Assembly: GCA_035545535.1 (NCBI GenBank)
Contig: DASZYF010000205.1
Span: 1-41,285, forward strand
Direction of reading: 5' to 3'
From: DASZYF01 sp035545535
GTDB taxonomy: Bacteria > Actinomycetota > Actinomycetes > Mycobacteriales > CAJCIY01
DNA: 41,285 bases
The notes beneath the pieces were generated by a model that ran no database searches, had not been told where the DNA came from, and saw nothing but the letters and a program-made list of their open reading frames with translations. Position 1 is the first letter of the stretch, and each line of letters opens with the position of its first letter. A program made the translations under genes and the position numbers. Below are positions 28,086 through 36,325 of this stretch, one piece after another.

Positions 28086-28460
28086 ATGCGCGACTGGCCG
28101 CCGGGCCTGCCCCCGCCGACGACCGCCGGCTGGGGCGAGCCGGCCGTGTCCTGGCTGCTCGACGTCGTGCCGGGGGAGCACCGCTCCTACGAGGTGCTGC
28201 GGCGCCACCCGGTGGCGCTGGCCCGCCTGGCCCTGGCCCAGGTGGAGGCCGAGCTGGCCGCCGGACGCGACGGCGCCGCCACCGCCCGTCGGGACCTCGC
28301 GGACCTGCTGCCCGCGCAGGCGATCGAGGACGTGCTCGCGGTCTACGAGCGCGAGCAGGCGCGGCTCACCGCGTTGATGCGCTCCGTGCGGGCGGTCGAC
28401 GCCGCGTTCCGGCAGGCCGCGGGGCCGCTCCCGCGCCAGCCCCGCTCGGCCCGGAGCTGA
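28086..28460 (+). CDS. Conserved actinobacterial hypothetical protein
   Basis: 124 aa. It begins MRDWPPGLPPPTTAGWGEPA and continues with AVSWLLDVVPGEHRSYEVLRR and HPVALARLALAQVEAEL, a pattern I associate with small conserved actinobacterial hypothetical proteins. All-helical after residue 20, no membrane segment. Its 3' end overlaps the convergent ROK gene by 95 nt (28366-28460), so the last ~31 codons of each are antisense to one another. No function known to me. Confidence 0.75.
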   Translation: MRDWPPGLPPPTTAGWGEPAVSWLLDVVPGEHRSYEVLRRHPVALARLALAQVEAELAAGRDGAATARRDLADLLPAQAIEDVLAVYEREQARLTALMRSVRAVDAAFRQAAGPLPRQPRSARS

Positions 28461-29682
28461 CGCTGCGGGGGGGCGGCGCGAACCGCTCGCCCTCGCGGAG
28501 CACGAGCAGCACCGCACCGAGCACCTCGGCCCGGTCGCCGAGGAGCGCCGGCACCACCGTGGCCTGGCGAACGGCGGGCGCGATCGCGTTGCGGGACAGT
28601 CGCGCGCGCAGGCTCTCGAGGACGAGGTCGCCCGCGGTGCCGAGCTCTCCGCCGAGCACGATCCGATCGGGGTTGAGCAGGTTCACGACGGTCGCCAGCG
28701 CGAGACCGATCGCGTCACCGGCGTCGGCGAGCACCCGCCGGCAGCCGAGATGGCCTTCACGCGCGCGGGCGACGAGGTCGGGCAGGCCCGACACCGAGAC
28801 GCCGCTCTGCAGCACCTGCGCGACGAGCGCGGCGCCCCCCGCGCGCACCTCGAGGCAGCCGCGGTTGCCGCACTGGCAGACGGCGCCGTCGTCCCCGGTG
28901 GTCGTGTGCCCGAGCTCGCCTGCCGTCCCGCCCGCACCACGGAACACGCTGCCGCGCAGGACGATCCCGGCGCCGATGCCGGTGGCGGCCTTCACGTACA
29001 CGAGGCTGTCGTGACCGCGGCCCGCGCCCCAGTGGGCCTCCGCGAGCGCGCCGAGGTTGGCGTCGTTCTCCGCTGCGACCGGGACGCCGAGCCGGGAGGC
29101 GAGCTCGTCCGCGGGCACGTGGCCCACCCACCCCGGTGGGATCGAGTGGGCGCTCGGGCGGCCCTCGGTGTCCAGCGGCGCCGGAAGCCCGAGGCCGAGG
29201 CCGAGCGCGTCCTGGATGTCGACGCCCGCGTCGGCGCAGGTCCCTGAGACGAGCGTGATGACCTCGTCGAGCGCCTCGTCCGGTCGCCAGTCGACGTCGA
29301 AGCGCTCGTGCCGCTCGGCGAGCACGTTGTGGCCGAGGTCGGCCACCGCGACGCGGACGTGCCGGCGGCCGAGGTCGACGCCGAGCGCGACCCCGGCCGG
29401 GCGCGTGAGGCTCACCAGCCCCGGAGGACGGCCGCGCTGCGTCGACGGGGCGGGCTCGTCCCGCTCCTCGACGAGGCCCTCGGCGGAGAGCCGGGTGAGT
29501 GCGGCCGAGACGGTCGCCCGGGACAGGCCGAGCCGGCCGGCGAGGTCGGCGCGGGTCAGCGGGCCCGCCGCGCGCAGCAGGGCGGCGACCTGTCCCGGGG
29601 CGCCGGCCGACGGCAGGGGTGTGGGGCGCCGCGTCCGGCGTGAGCGGCCGGACGCGCTCGGGGTGCGCCCTCGTGTCGGCAT
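28366..29682 (-). CDS. ROK-family transcriptional repressor (NagC/XylR type)
   Basis: 438 aa. N-terminal winged helix (~28-85: QVAALLRAAGPLTRADLAGR, GLSRATVSAALTRL). ROK kinase-like domain from ~100: ATP-loop-like GVDLGRRHVRVAVAD, then GELGHTT and the zinc motif CQCGNRGCLE, which mark ROK proteins. It is divergent from a sugar ABC transporter, which it most likely represses in the absence of sugar (xylose or another pentose/hexose). The ~40-aa Arg/Pro-rich C-terminal tail overlaps the neighbouring convergent gene. ATG at 29682; no strong Shine-Dalgarno. Confidence 0.92.
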   Translation of the reverse strand: MPTRGRTPSASGRSRRTRRPTPLPSAGAPGQVAALLRAAGPLTRADLAGRLGLSRATVSAALTRLSAEGLVEERDEPAPSTQRGRPPGLVSLTRPAGVALGVDLGRRHVRVAVADLGHNVLAERHERFDVDWRPDEALDEVITLVSGTCADAGVDIQDALGLGLGLPAPLDTEGRPSAHSIPPGWVGHVPADELASRLGVPVAAENDANLGALAEAHWGAGRGHDSLVYVKAATGIGAGIVLRGSVFRGAGGTAGELGHTTTGDDGAVCQCGNRGCLEVRAGGAALVAQVLQSGVSVSGLPDLVARAREGHLGCRRVLADAGDAIGLALATVVNLLNPDRIVLGGELGTAGDLVLESLRARLSRNAIAPAVRQATVVPALLGDRAEVLGAVLLVLREGERFAPPPRSVSSGPSGAGAGAAPRPAGTRRRPPARSASTR

Positions 29683-29714
29683 GGTGCGGCGACCGTGCAC
29701 CCTTCCGCTGAGTT

Positions 29715-29829
29715 CTGTCAAGGATGAGGCGAAAAGAGGGACCAAGGGCCTTGGATTCCGTCGAACACTTGACAGTGGGTGTGACGAAGGCCATTGTCCG
29801 CCCAGGCGCTCGTGACCACCGGCGGTCAC
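29715..29829. promoter_or_regulatory. Divergent control region of ROK repressor and sugar ABC operon
   Basis: Three symmetric elements: CTGTCAAG (29715-29722) with its exact reverse complement CTTGACAG (29768-29775), each containing an outward TTGACA-type -35; the 13-nt palindrome CCAAGGGCCTTGG (29742-29754) between them; and GTGACC-N6-GGTCAC (29812-29829) just before the transporter ribosome-binding site. For the transporter, TTGACA 29769-29774 plus 17 bp leads to CATTGT (29792-29797). The central palindrome is a plausible ROK operator; this is inference. Confidence 0.5.
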
Positions 29830-29852
29830 AGCCGGGTCTAGGAGGACAGCTC

Positions 29853-30995
29853 GTGAGAACAACCACCCGCAGCACCGCCGTGGTGGCCGTGACGGTCGTT
29901 TCGGCCGCCCTGACGCTCGCCGCGTGCGGAAGCAGCAAGAAGACGACCACCACCCCGCCGTCGGGTGGCTCCACCACGTCGAGCAGCGGGGGGACCGCAT
30001 CGGGCGGCGCCCAGGTCGGCGTGATCCTCCCCGACACCACTTCGTCGGCGCGCTACACCCAGTACGACGCGCCGCTGCTCACGAAGGCGTTCAACGACGC
30101 CGGCATCAAGGCGGACATCCAGAACGCGCAGGGCGACAACGCGCGATTCGTCTCGATCTCGCAGTCGATGATCTCCGAGGGCGTGAAGGTCCTCCTCATC
30201 GACCCCGCTGACCCGCAGACGGGCATCAGCGTCGAGACCGCGGCGAAGGCGGCGGGAATCCCGGTCATCGACTACGACCGCGTCAACCTCGGTGGCTCGG
30301 CTCAGTACTACGTGTCCTTCGACAACGTGAAGGTCGGCGAGCTGCAGGCGCAGACCCTGATGTCGTGCCTCGCGGGCAAGACCGACCCGCAGATCATCGA
30401 GCTCAACGGCGGCACCGACATCGACAACAACGCCGTGCTGTTCAAGAAGGGCGCGCACAACATCCTCGACCCGCTCGTGTCGCAGGGCAAGGTCAAGATC
30501 GCCAAGGAAGAAGACGTCTCGAAGTGGGACAACACCACGGCCGCGACTGACTTCCAGCAGCTGCTCACCGCCAACGGCGGCAAGGTCGACGGCGTGCTCG
30601 CCGCCAACGACGGCATCGGCGGCGCGGCGATCGGCATCCTCAAGTCCAAGGGCCTCAAGGTCCCGGTCACCGGACAGGACGCCACGACCCAGGGCCTGCA
30701 GTACATCCTCACCGGCGAGCAGTGCATGACGGTCTTCAAGGACGTCAGCAAGGAGGCGGACGCGGCGTCCAAGCTCGCGATCGCGCTGGCGAAGGGCGAC
30801 ACGGCGACGGCGAGCTCGCTCGCGACCGGGACGCTGCACGACCCCACGGGCAACCGTGACATCCCCTCGGTGCTGCTCACGCCCGAGGCCATCACCAAGG
30901 CGAACATCAAGGACGTCGTGACGGCCGGCGCGGTCACCGCTGCCGAGCTGTGCAAGGGCGTCGAGGCGGCCTGCACGGCAGCCGGGATCAGCTGA
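29853..30995 (+). CDS. Sugar ABC transporter substrate-binding lipoprotein (XylF-like)
   Basis: 380 aa. Lipobox LTLAAC with Cys25, then a Gly/Ser/Thr linker, then a periplasmic-binding-protein type 1 domain: VGVILPDTTSSARYTQYDAP, LLIDPADPQTGISVETAAKA, VDGVLAANDGIGGAAIG and GQDATTQGLQYILTGEQCMTV. The pattern fits the xylose/ribose-type group and most resembles XylF. AGGAGG (29840-29845) lies 7 nt before the GTG. A very strong hairpin separates it from the ATPase gene, which would let this protein be made in excess, as is usual for binding proteins. Confidence 0.93.
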   Translation: MRTTTRSTAVVAVTVVSAALTLAACGSSKKTTTTPPSGGSTTSSSGGTASGGAQVGVILPDTTSSARYTQYDAPLLTKAFNDAGIKADIQNAQGDNARFVSISQSMISEGVKVLLIDPADPQTGISVETAAKAAGIPVIDYDRVNLGGSAQYYVSFDNVKVGELQAQTLMSCLAGKTDPQIIELNGGTDIDNNAVLFKKGAHNILDPLVSQGKVKIAKEEDVSKWDNTTAATDFQQLLTANGGKVDGVLAANDGIGGAAIGILKSKGLKVPVTGQDATTQGLQYILTGEQCMTVFKDVSKEADAASKLAIALAKGDTATASSLATGTLHDPTGNRDIPSVLLTPEAITKANIKDVVTAGAVTAAELCKGVEAACTAAGIS

Positions 30996-31004
30996 TCCAC
31001 GCAC

Positions 31005-31043
31005 GAAGCGGGGGGCGTGGCGTACCGCCACGCCCCCCGCTTC
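31005..31043 (+). terminator. 18-bp perfect hairpin between binding protein and ATPase genes
   Basis: GAAGCGGGGGGCGTGGCG (31005-31022), 3-nt loop TAC, and its exact complement (31026-31043), 9 bp past the binding-protein stop. No T-run. Probably a partial terminator and 3'-end stabiliser that lowers expression of the downstream ATPase and permease relative to the binding protein. Confidence 0.75.
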
Positions 31044-31083
31044 GCGTGCATGATCGTCCCGGCGGCGAGGAAGGGTGGCGGTG

Positions 31084-31860
31084 GTGACGGAACCGATCCT
31101 GCGGGTGGCCGGCGTCAACAAGAGCTTCGGTGCGGTCCATGTCCTGCACGACGTCGACTTCCAGGTCTACCCCGGGGAGGTGACCGCGCTCGTCGGGGAC
31201 AACGGCGCGGGCAAGTCGACGCTCATCAAGTGCCTCGCCGGCATCTACACGATGGACACCGGGCAGGTGTTCTGGGAGGGCCGACCGGTGTCGATCGCGT
31301 CACCGTCGGTGGCCTCGTCTCTCGGCATCGAGTTCGTGTACCAGGACCTCGCGCTGGCGGACAACCTCGACATCACCCAGAACATGTTCCTTGGCCGGGA
31401 GCCGCGCACGGGGCCGTTCCTGTCCGACGCGGAGATGGAGACGAAGGCCCGCGAGACCCTGCGCAGCCTCGCTGTGCGCACCATCAACTCCGTTCGGCAG
31501 CCGGTCGCCAGCCTGTCCGGTGGTCAGCGCCAGACGGTCGCGATCGCGCGTGCGGTCCTGTGGAACGGCAAGGTCGTCGTGCTCGACGAGCCGACGGCCG
31601 CCCTCGGTGTCGCGCAGACGCGACAGGTCCTCAACCTCGTGCGCCGGCTCGCGGACAACGGCATCGGCGTCGTCCTCATCTCGCACAACATGAACGACGT
31701 GATGGAGGTGGCCGACCGCATCGACGTGCTGTACCTCGGCCGCATTGCGGCGGAGGTGCTGAAGAGCGAGACGACGACCGGCCAGGTCGTCGAGCTGATC
31801 ACCGCAGGGCGCAGCGGCGACATCGGGCTCTCGCGTGAGACCGCGATGCAGAGCGCGTGA
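31084..31860 (+). CDS. Sugar ABC transporter ATP-binding protein (single-domain, FrcA/XylG-like)
   Basis: 258 aa with one nucleotide-binding domain: Walker A GDNGAGKST, Q-loop VYQD, signature LSGGQRQ, Walker B VVVLDEPTAAL and H-loop LISHN. XylG/RbsA proteins usually have two domains (~500 aa); a single domain as here is like the fructose-type FrcA. It would homodimerise on the permease. AGGAAGG (31068-31074) suits GTG 31081 or 31084; the longer frame from 31075 overlaps that site. The permease gene follows 10 nt downstream. Confidence 0.92.
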   Translation: MTEPILRVAGVNKSFGAVHVLHDVDFQVYPGEVTALVGDNGAGKSTLIKCLAGIYTMDTGQVFWEGRPVSIASPSVASSLGIEFVYQDLALADNLDITQNMFLGREPRTGPFLSDAEMETKARETLRSLAVRTINSVRQPVASLSGGQRQTVAIARAVLWNGKVVVLDEPTAALGVAQTRQVLNLVRRLADNGIGVVLISHNMNDVMEVADRIDVLYLGRIAAEVLKSETTTGQVVELITAGRSGDIGLSRETAMQSA

Positions 31861-31870
31861 GAGGACGGCG

Positions 31871-33313
31871 ATGACCGAAGGCGCCGCGACCGAGGCTGCC
31901 GCCTCCGACGTCGCACATGGCGAGACGGACGACCCGCGCACCAGCTTCCGCGTCGACACCGAGCCCCGCGGCTTCCGTCACGGCTTTCAGGACTACATCC
32001 TGCGCGTGCGCGGTGGCGATCCCGGTGGCCTCCCCGCCGTGCTCGGCCTCCTCGTCATCGGCGTCCTCTTCTGGGCGACGACGCCGTTGTTCCTCACCGC
32101 GAACAACATCGGCAACCTCATGTCGCAGGCGTCGTTCATCGCGCTCATCGCGCTGGGCCTGGTGTTCGTGCTGCTCCTGGGTGAGATCGACCTCTCGGCC
32201 GGTGCCACCGGCGGCGTCGCGGCCGGCTTCGCCGCGCAGGCGCTCAAGTCGGGCGACCTGCACAGGGCAGTGGGCAACGCTGTCTTCGTAGGCCTCATCA
32301 TCGGCATGCTGGTCTGCACGGGTCTGGCTGTGTGGAAGCGCGTGTGGTGGGCGGCCGCAGTCGTGGTGATCGGGACGATCCTCACCGTGACCGGCGCGGA
32401 GGAGGACCACATCTGGCTCGCATTCTTCGTGGCCGTCTCGATCGGAACGGCCATCGGCGTCCTGAACGGCGTGCTCGTGACGATCCTGGGCATCCCGTCG
32501 TTCATCGTGACCCTCGCGCTCTTCCTCGCATGGGAGGGCGTCACGCTCGACGCGGTGCAGAGCCAGTCGATCGGCACGAGCTTCTACGGGCCGTGGTTCG
32601 CGATGACCCACCGGAACATGTCGCCGGCCGTGGGCTGGGTGTTCTTCGTCGTGCTGGCGGGCGGCTATGCCGCCGTGACCACGACCCGGCACCGGTTGCG
32701 CGCCCGGGCGGGTGTGTCCTACGACCGCGGCGACCTCATCGCGCTGCGCGTCGGCATCCTCGTCGTCGGCGGCGGACTCATCACGTTCTGGTTCAACCAG
32801 AACCGCAACCCGAACCCGGGCCCCGCCATCAAGGGCGTGCCGTGGGCGGCCAGCGTCCCCATCGCGTTCATGGTGCTGTTCGGCATCCTCATGAGCCGCA
32901 CGACGTGGGGCCGCCACCTCTACGCGATCGGGGGCAACGCCGAGGCGGCCCGCCGCGCCGGCATCCCGGTGGATCGGGTGAAGATCACGGCGTTCGTGCT
33001 GTGCTCCGCCATGGCCGCGGTGGGAGGCCTGTTCCTGGCCGACTTCAACGGTGGTGCCCAACCCGCCCTGGGTCAGGGCAACACCCTCCTGTACTCGGTG
33101 GCGGCCGCGGTCATCGGCGGCACGTCGCTCTTCGGCGGTCGGGGCAAGCCGCGCGACGCCATCATCGGCGCCGTCGTCATCGCCATGATCCCGAACGGCA
33201 TCCAGCTGCACCCCGGGCTGCCCATCAGCGTGGTCCAGGAGATCACCGGCGTGGTCCTGCTCGTGGCCGCCTCGGTGGACGCCATCAGCCGGCGCCGCTC
33301 GCGCCGCGCCTGA
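31871..33313 (+). CDS. Sugar ABC transporter permease (XylH-like)
   Basis: 480 aa, longer than RbsC-type permeases (~320) and in the range of XylH. About ten to twelve helices; family motifs LGEIDLSAGATGG and GGNAEAARRAGIPVDRVK (the loop that contacts the ATPase), and GGTSLFGGRGKPRDAIIGA near the end. The N-terminal ~45 residues are acidic and cytoplasmic. ATG at 31871, 10 nt after the ATPase stop. Together with the binding lipoprotein it imports a sugar, likely xylose or a related monosaccharide; no catabolic genes lie nearby to confirm which. Confidence 0.93.
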   Translation: MTEGAATEAAASDVAHGETDDPRTSFRVDTEPRGFRHGFQDYILRVRGGDPGGLPAVLGLLVIGVLFWATTPLFLTANNIGNLMSQASFIALIALGLVFVLLLGEIDLSAGATGGVAAGFAAQALKSGDLHRAVGNAVFVGLIIGMLVCTGLAVWKRVWWAAAVVVIGTILTVTGAEEDHIWLAFFVAVSIGTAIGVLNGVLVTILGIPSFIVTLALFLAWEGVTLDAVQSQSIGTSFYGPWFAMTHRNMSPAVGWVFFVVLAGGYAAVTTTRHRLRARAGVSYDRGDLIALRVGILVVGGGLITFWFNQNRNPNPGPAIKGVPWAASVPIAFMVLFGILMSRTTWGRHLYAIGGNAEAARRAGIPVDRVKITAFVLCSAMAAVGGLFLADFNGGAQPALGQGNTLLYSVAAAVIGGTSLFGGRGKPRDAIIGAVVIAMIPNGIQLHPGLPISVVQEITGVVLLVAASVDAISRRRSRRA

Positions 33314-33328
33314 CCCCCTGGCGCGACC

Positions 33329-33334
33329 TAGACT
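33329..33334 (+). promoter_or_regulatory. -10 element of a leaderless dxs transcript
   Basis: TAGACT followed by 7 nt and GTG 33342; dxs therefore has its own promoter although it lies only 28 bp behind the permease gene. Confidence 0.55.
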
Positions 33335-33341
33335 CACCGTC

Positions 33342-35243
33342 GTGGGTCTGTTGTCGGCGATCAGCTCGCCGCGTGACCTCAAGGCGCTGACGCTCCGCCA
33401 GTGCACCCAGCTGGCGGCCGAGTGCCGCGACTTCCTCGTCCAGGCCGTCTCGCGCACCGGCGGTCACCTCGGCCCGAACCTGGGCGTCGTCGAGCTGACG
33501 ATCGCTCTGCACCGGGTCTTCGACTCGCCGCGCGACCGCATCGTGTGGGACACCGGCCACCAGGCCTACGTGCACAAGATGCTCACCGGTCGCCAGGACG
33601 GCTTCACCACGCTCCGCCAGCCCGGCGGGCTGTCCGGCTACCCGAGCCGGTCGGAGTCGGTCCACGACGTCGTCGAGAACAGCCACGCGTCCACGGCGCT
33701 GTCCTACGCCGACGGCCTCGCCACCGCGTACGCGCTGCGCGGTGAGCGGGACCGGACCGTCGTCGCGGTCGTCGGCGACGGCGCCCTCACCGGTGGCATG
33801 TGCTGGGAGGCGCTGAACTCCATCGCCGCGGCGAAGGACCGCCGCATCATCATCGTTGTCAACGACAACGGTCGTTCCTACGCGCCGACCACGGGCGGTC
33901 TCGCTGACCACCTCGCCACGCTGCGGACCATCCCCGCGTACGAGCGCACGCTCGACGCCGTGCGGGCGACGCTGACCCGCGTGCCGCTCATCGGCCGCCA
34001 CTCGTTCGCGGCGCTGCACGCGCTGAAGCGGGGCATCAAGGACGCGGTGCAGCCACAGGTCATGTTCGAGGACCTCGGCCTGAAGTACGTCGGCCCGATC
34101 GACGGCCACGACATCGGTGCGGTCGAGGGTGCGCTGCGTCGCGCGCACCGCTTCGGGGGCCCGGTGCTCGTGCACTGCGTGACCCGCAAGGGCTTCGGCT
34201 ACGCGCCGGCCGAGAACGACGATGCCGACTGCCTGCACGGCCCCGGCGCCTTCGACCCCCGCACCGGCCGCCTGCTCAACGAAGAGACCGAGACCTGGAC
34301 GTCGGTCGTGGGCGACGAGCTCGTCGCGCTGGCCGCCGATGACCCGACGCTCGTCGCGATCACCGCGTCGATGCTGCAGCCCGTCGGCCTCGGCGCGTTC
34401 GCGGCCGCCCACCCTGACCGCGTGCTCGACGTCGGCATCGCGGAGCAGCACGCCACCACCAGCGCGGCGGGCCTGGCGCTCGGCGGGCTGAAGCCCGTCG
34501 TGTGCCTCTACGCGACGTTCCTCAACCGGGCCTTCGACCAGGTGCTCCTCGACGTCGCGCTCCACCGCGCGCCCGTCACGTTCCTGCTCGACCGCGCGGG
34601 CATCACCGGTCCGGACGGCGCGAGCCACCACGGCGTGTGGGACCTCGCCTGGCTGGGCCTGGTCCCCGGCATCCGCGTGGCCGCCCCCCGCGACGTGTCG
34701 ACGCTGCGCACCGAGCTGCGCGAGGCGGTCGCCGACCTCGACGGTCCCACCGTCGTGCGCTACCCCAAGGGCGGTGTCGGCCCGGACGTGCCGGCCATCG
34801 CCCGCGCCGGTGCGGTCGACGTCCTCGCCCGCACGGCGAGCGACGACGAGGTGCTGCTGGTCGCGGTCGGCGCGATGGCGCGGACCGCTGTCGAGGCCGC
34901 CGGGCTGGCCGCCGCCGAGGGCGTCGGCGTGACGGTCGCCGACCCGCGTTGGGTGCTCCCGGTTCCTGACGACCTCATCGCGTTGGCGTCGGGCCGCCGT
35001 CTCGTCGCGGTCGTCGAGGACGGCCTGCGGGCCGGCGGCATCGGCGATGCGGTCGCCCGCGCGCTACGAGACGCCGGCAGCTCGGTCCCCGTCCGGACCT
35101 TCGGACTGGCCACCGCGTTCATCCCGCAGGGCCGCCGCGACGACCTGCTGCGCGAGGCCGGCCTGTCCGCCGGCGCGCTCGCCGGCGCGCTGGTCGCCGC
35201 CGTCGCCCGCACCGCCGACAAGGTCGAGCTCCCCGTCGACTGA
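33342..35243 (+). CDS. dxs: 1-deoxy-D-xylulose-5-phosphate synthase
   Basis: 633 aa, first enzyme of the MEP isoprenoid pathway, joining pyruvate and glyceraldehyde-3-phosphate with thiamine diphosphate. Seen: SRTGGHLGPNLG and DTGHQAYVHK in the N-terminal domain; the ThDP/Mg motif GDGALTGGMCWEALN ... VVNDN; DVGIAEQHATT with the catalytic Glu; LDRAGITGPDG, HHGVWDL; and a transketolase C-domain (~500-625). Start GTG at 33342 fits a leaderless promoter. The convergent neighbour is a hypothetical gene 7 bp away. In M. tuberculosis dxs1 (Rv2682c) is likewise near an RNase D gene (Rv2681). Confidence 0.98.
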   Translation: MGLLSAISSPRDLKALTLRQCTQLAAECRDFLVQAVSRTGGHLGPNLGVVELTIALHRVFDSPRDRIVWDTGHQAYVHKMLTGRQDGFTTLRQPGGLSGYPSRSESVHDVVENSHASTALSYADGLATAYALRGERDRTVVAVVGDGALTGGMCWEALNSIAAAKDRRIIIVVNDNGRSYAPTTGGLADHLATLRTIPAYERTLDAVRATLTRVPLIGRHSFAALHALKRGIKDAVQPQVMFEDLGLKYVGPIDGHDIGAVEGALRRAHRFGGPVLVHCVTRKGFGYAPAENDDADCLHGPGAFDPRTGRLLNEETETWTSVVGDELVALAADDPTLVAITASMLQPVGLGAFAAAHPDRVLDVGIAEQHATTSAAGLALGGLKPVVCLYATFLNRAFDQVLLDVALHRAPVTFLLDRAGITGPDGASHHGVWDLAWLGLVPGIRVAAPRDVSTLRTELREAVADLDGPTVVRYPKGGVGPDVPAIARAGAVDVLARTASDDEVLLVAVGAMARTAVEAAGLAAAEGVGVTVADPRWVLPVPDDLIALASGRRLVAVVEDGLRAGGIGDAVARALRDAGSSVPVRTFGLATAFIPQGRRDDLLREAGLSAGALAGALVAAVARTADKVELPVD

Positions 35244-35250
35244 ACGAGGG

Positions 35251-36093
35251 TCAGCGGCCGCGCAGGGTGCTGAAGTCCGGTGTGGGGAGCAGGCCGATGA
35301 TCGCGGCGTTGCGGGCGTAGTCGCCCGCGCCGGCCAGCGCCACCTCTTCGGCCGTCAGCAGCAGCGGCCGGTCGTAGGCCCGTTCCTCGGGGTCGGTCGC
35401 CATCGCCGCCGCCGGTGCGAACGCCGGGTCCACGGCCGACAGCTGCAGCCAGCCGCGGGAGCGCATCGGCACCACCGCCGGGCACATGCCGCCGTGCTCG
35501 GCGGCCAGTGTGCGGCGGAAGTCGGTGGCGCCCAGCAGGGTCACGACATCGGCGTCCCCGATGGGCACGAGCGGCGCGTCCGGCTTGCGCCGCCAGCGCT
35601 CCAGCGCCAGGACGCCCATCGCCTCGAGGGTGCCGCGGGCGCGGTCCCACCAGCGCATCGGGTCGGCCTCGGCCGCGGTCCACACCGACTCGGGGACGGG
35701 GACGAGCCGTTCCGGGGCGGCCGGGTCGAGCCCCTTGATCGCGATGCCCAGGTCGAGCACGTCGCCGTGGACCCGCTCCTTCACCCAGGACAGGCCGGGG
35801 TGCAGCGGATGGTCCACCGGCAGGCCGAGGATCCGCGCACTGTCACCGAGCAGCAGGTCGGGGACGTCGGCCACCCAGCGCCGGACCCGCAGCCACTCCG
35901 CGAGGACCGCCGGGGCCTCGGGGGAGCGTGCGCTGCGCCGGCCCAGCACGTCGTAGAGCTGGGTCCAGGGGACCAGCACCTCGTGGGCGCCGGCGAGGAC
36001 CGTGCCGTCGTCGCTCGGCAGCAGGTCGATCTCGTGGACGGCCGCGACCGCGAGCAACGCGTTCTTCAACGCGCGATGCGGACGCTCGGGCAC
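35251..36093 (-). CDS. Hypothetical protein
   Basis: 280 aa, soluble, no signal peptide. Trp-rich middle (MRWWDRARGTLEAMGVLALERWRRK) and segments such as HPLHPGLSWVKERVHGDVLDLGIAIKGLD. I do not recognise a family or catalytic motif. GTG at 36093. It converges on dxs and begins 110 bp from a four-fold CTCA array (36203-36239), but that array's orientation points away from it. Codon use is like its neighbours, so there is no sign of recent transfer. Confidence 0.75.
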   Translation of the reverse strand: MPERPHRALKNALLAVAAVHEIDLLPSDDGTVLAGAHEVLVPWTQLYDVLGRRSARSPEAPAVLAEWLRVRRWVADVPDLLLGDSARILGLPVDHPLHPGLSWVKERVHGDVLDLGIAIKGLDPAAPERLVPVPESVWTAAEADPMRWWDRARGTLEAMGVLALERWRRKPDAPLVPIGDADVVTLLGATDFRRTLAAEHGGMCPAVVPMRSRGWLQLSAVDPAFAPAAAMATDPEERAYDRPLLLTAEEVALAGAGDYARNAAIIGLLPTPDFSTLRGR

Positions 36094-36202
36094 ACCCCCA
36101 GGCTGCCACGTCCGTGCCCGTCAAAACATCGGGTGCGCCAGCCGGGTGACGATGTTGACGCAGCGTCGTCACACCATCCCCTCGCGCACCTCGGCGGGGC
36201 CT

Positions 36203-36256
36203 CTCACCGAGTTCTCACCATCGGCTCAGCACCGGCTCAGGCCGGGCTCGCAGTGT
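36203..36256 (+). promoter_or_regulatory. Array A: four CTCA half-sites at 11-bp spacing plus -10
   Basis: CTCA starts at 36203, 36214, 36225 and 36236 (units TCTCA, TCTCA, GCTCA, GCTCA), with a weaker CTCG at 36247. CAGTGT at 36251-36256 begins 15 bp after the last full repeat, the same distance as in arrays B and C. An 8-bp repeat plus 3-bp gap (11-bp period) is how MprA boxes are described. It points at the hairpin 36265-36318; transcription would begin near 36263. Confidence 0.65.
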
Positions 36257-36264
36257 CGGCGCGA

Positions 36265-36318
36265 GGTTCGCGCCGCCCGCCAACCCGCACCACCCCTCCC
36301 AAGCGGGCGGCGCGAGCC
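36265..36318 (+). ncRNA. Candidate small structured RNA or kinase-gene terminator
   Basis: 16-bp stem with one G-T pair (36265-36280 with 36303-36318) around a 22-nt loop, CAACCCGCACCACCCCTCCC then AA. A competing 7-bp hairpin (36258-36264 with 36268-36274) would exclude it. It lies 7 nt past the stop of the minus-strand kinase gene, so on that strand it is a good terminator. On the plus strand it begins where array A would start a transcript, and its C-rich loop, containing CCUCCC, could pair with Shine-Dalgarno sequences, in the manner of C-rich-loop actinobacterial sRNAs. Which role is real is not decided by sequence. Confidence 0.4.
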
Positions 36319-36325
36319 CCGGAGC

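Noticed and set aside
36265..36318. Identity of the hairpin with the known actinobacterial 6C small RNA
   Set aside because: 6C RNA has two stem-loops each with a run of six or more C; this has one large loop with broken C runs.
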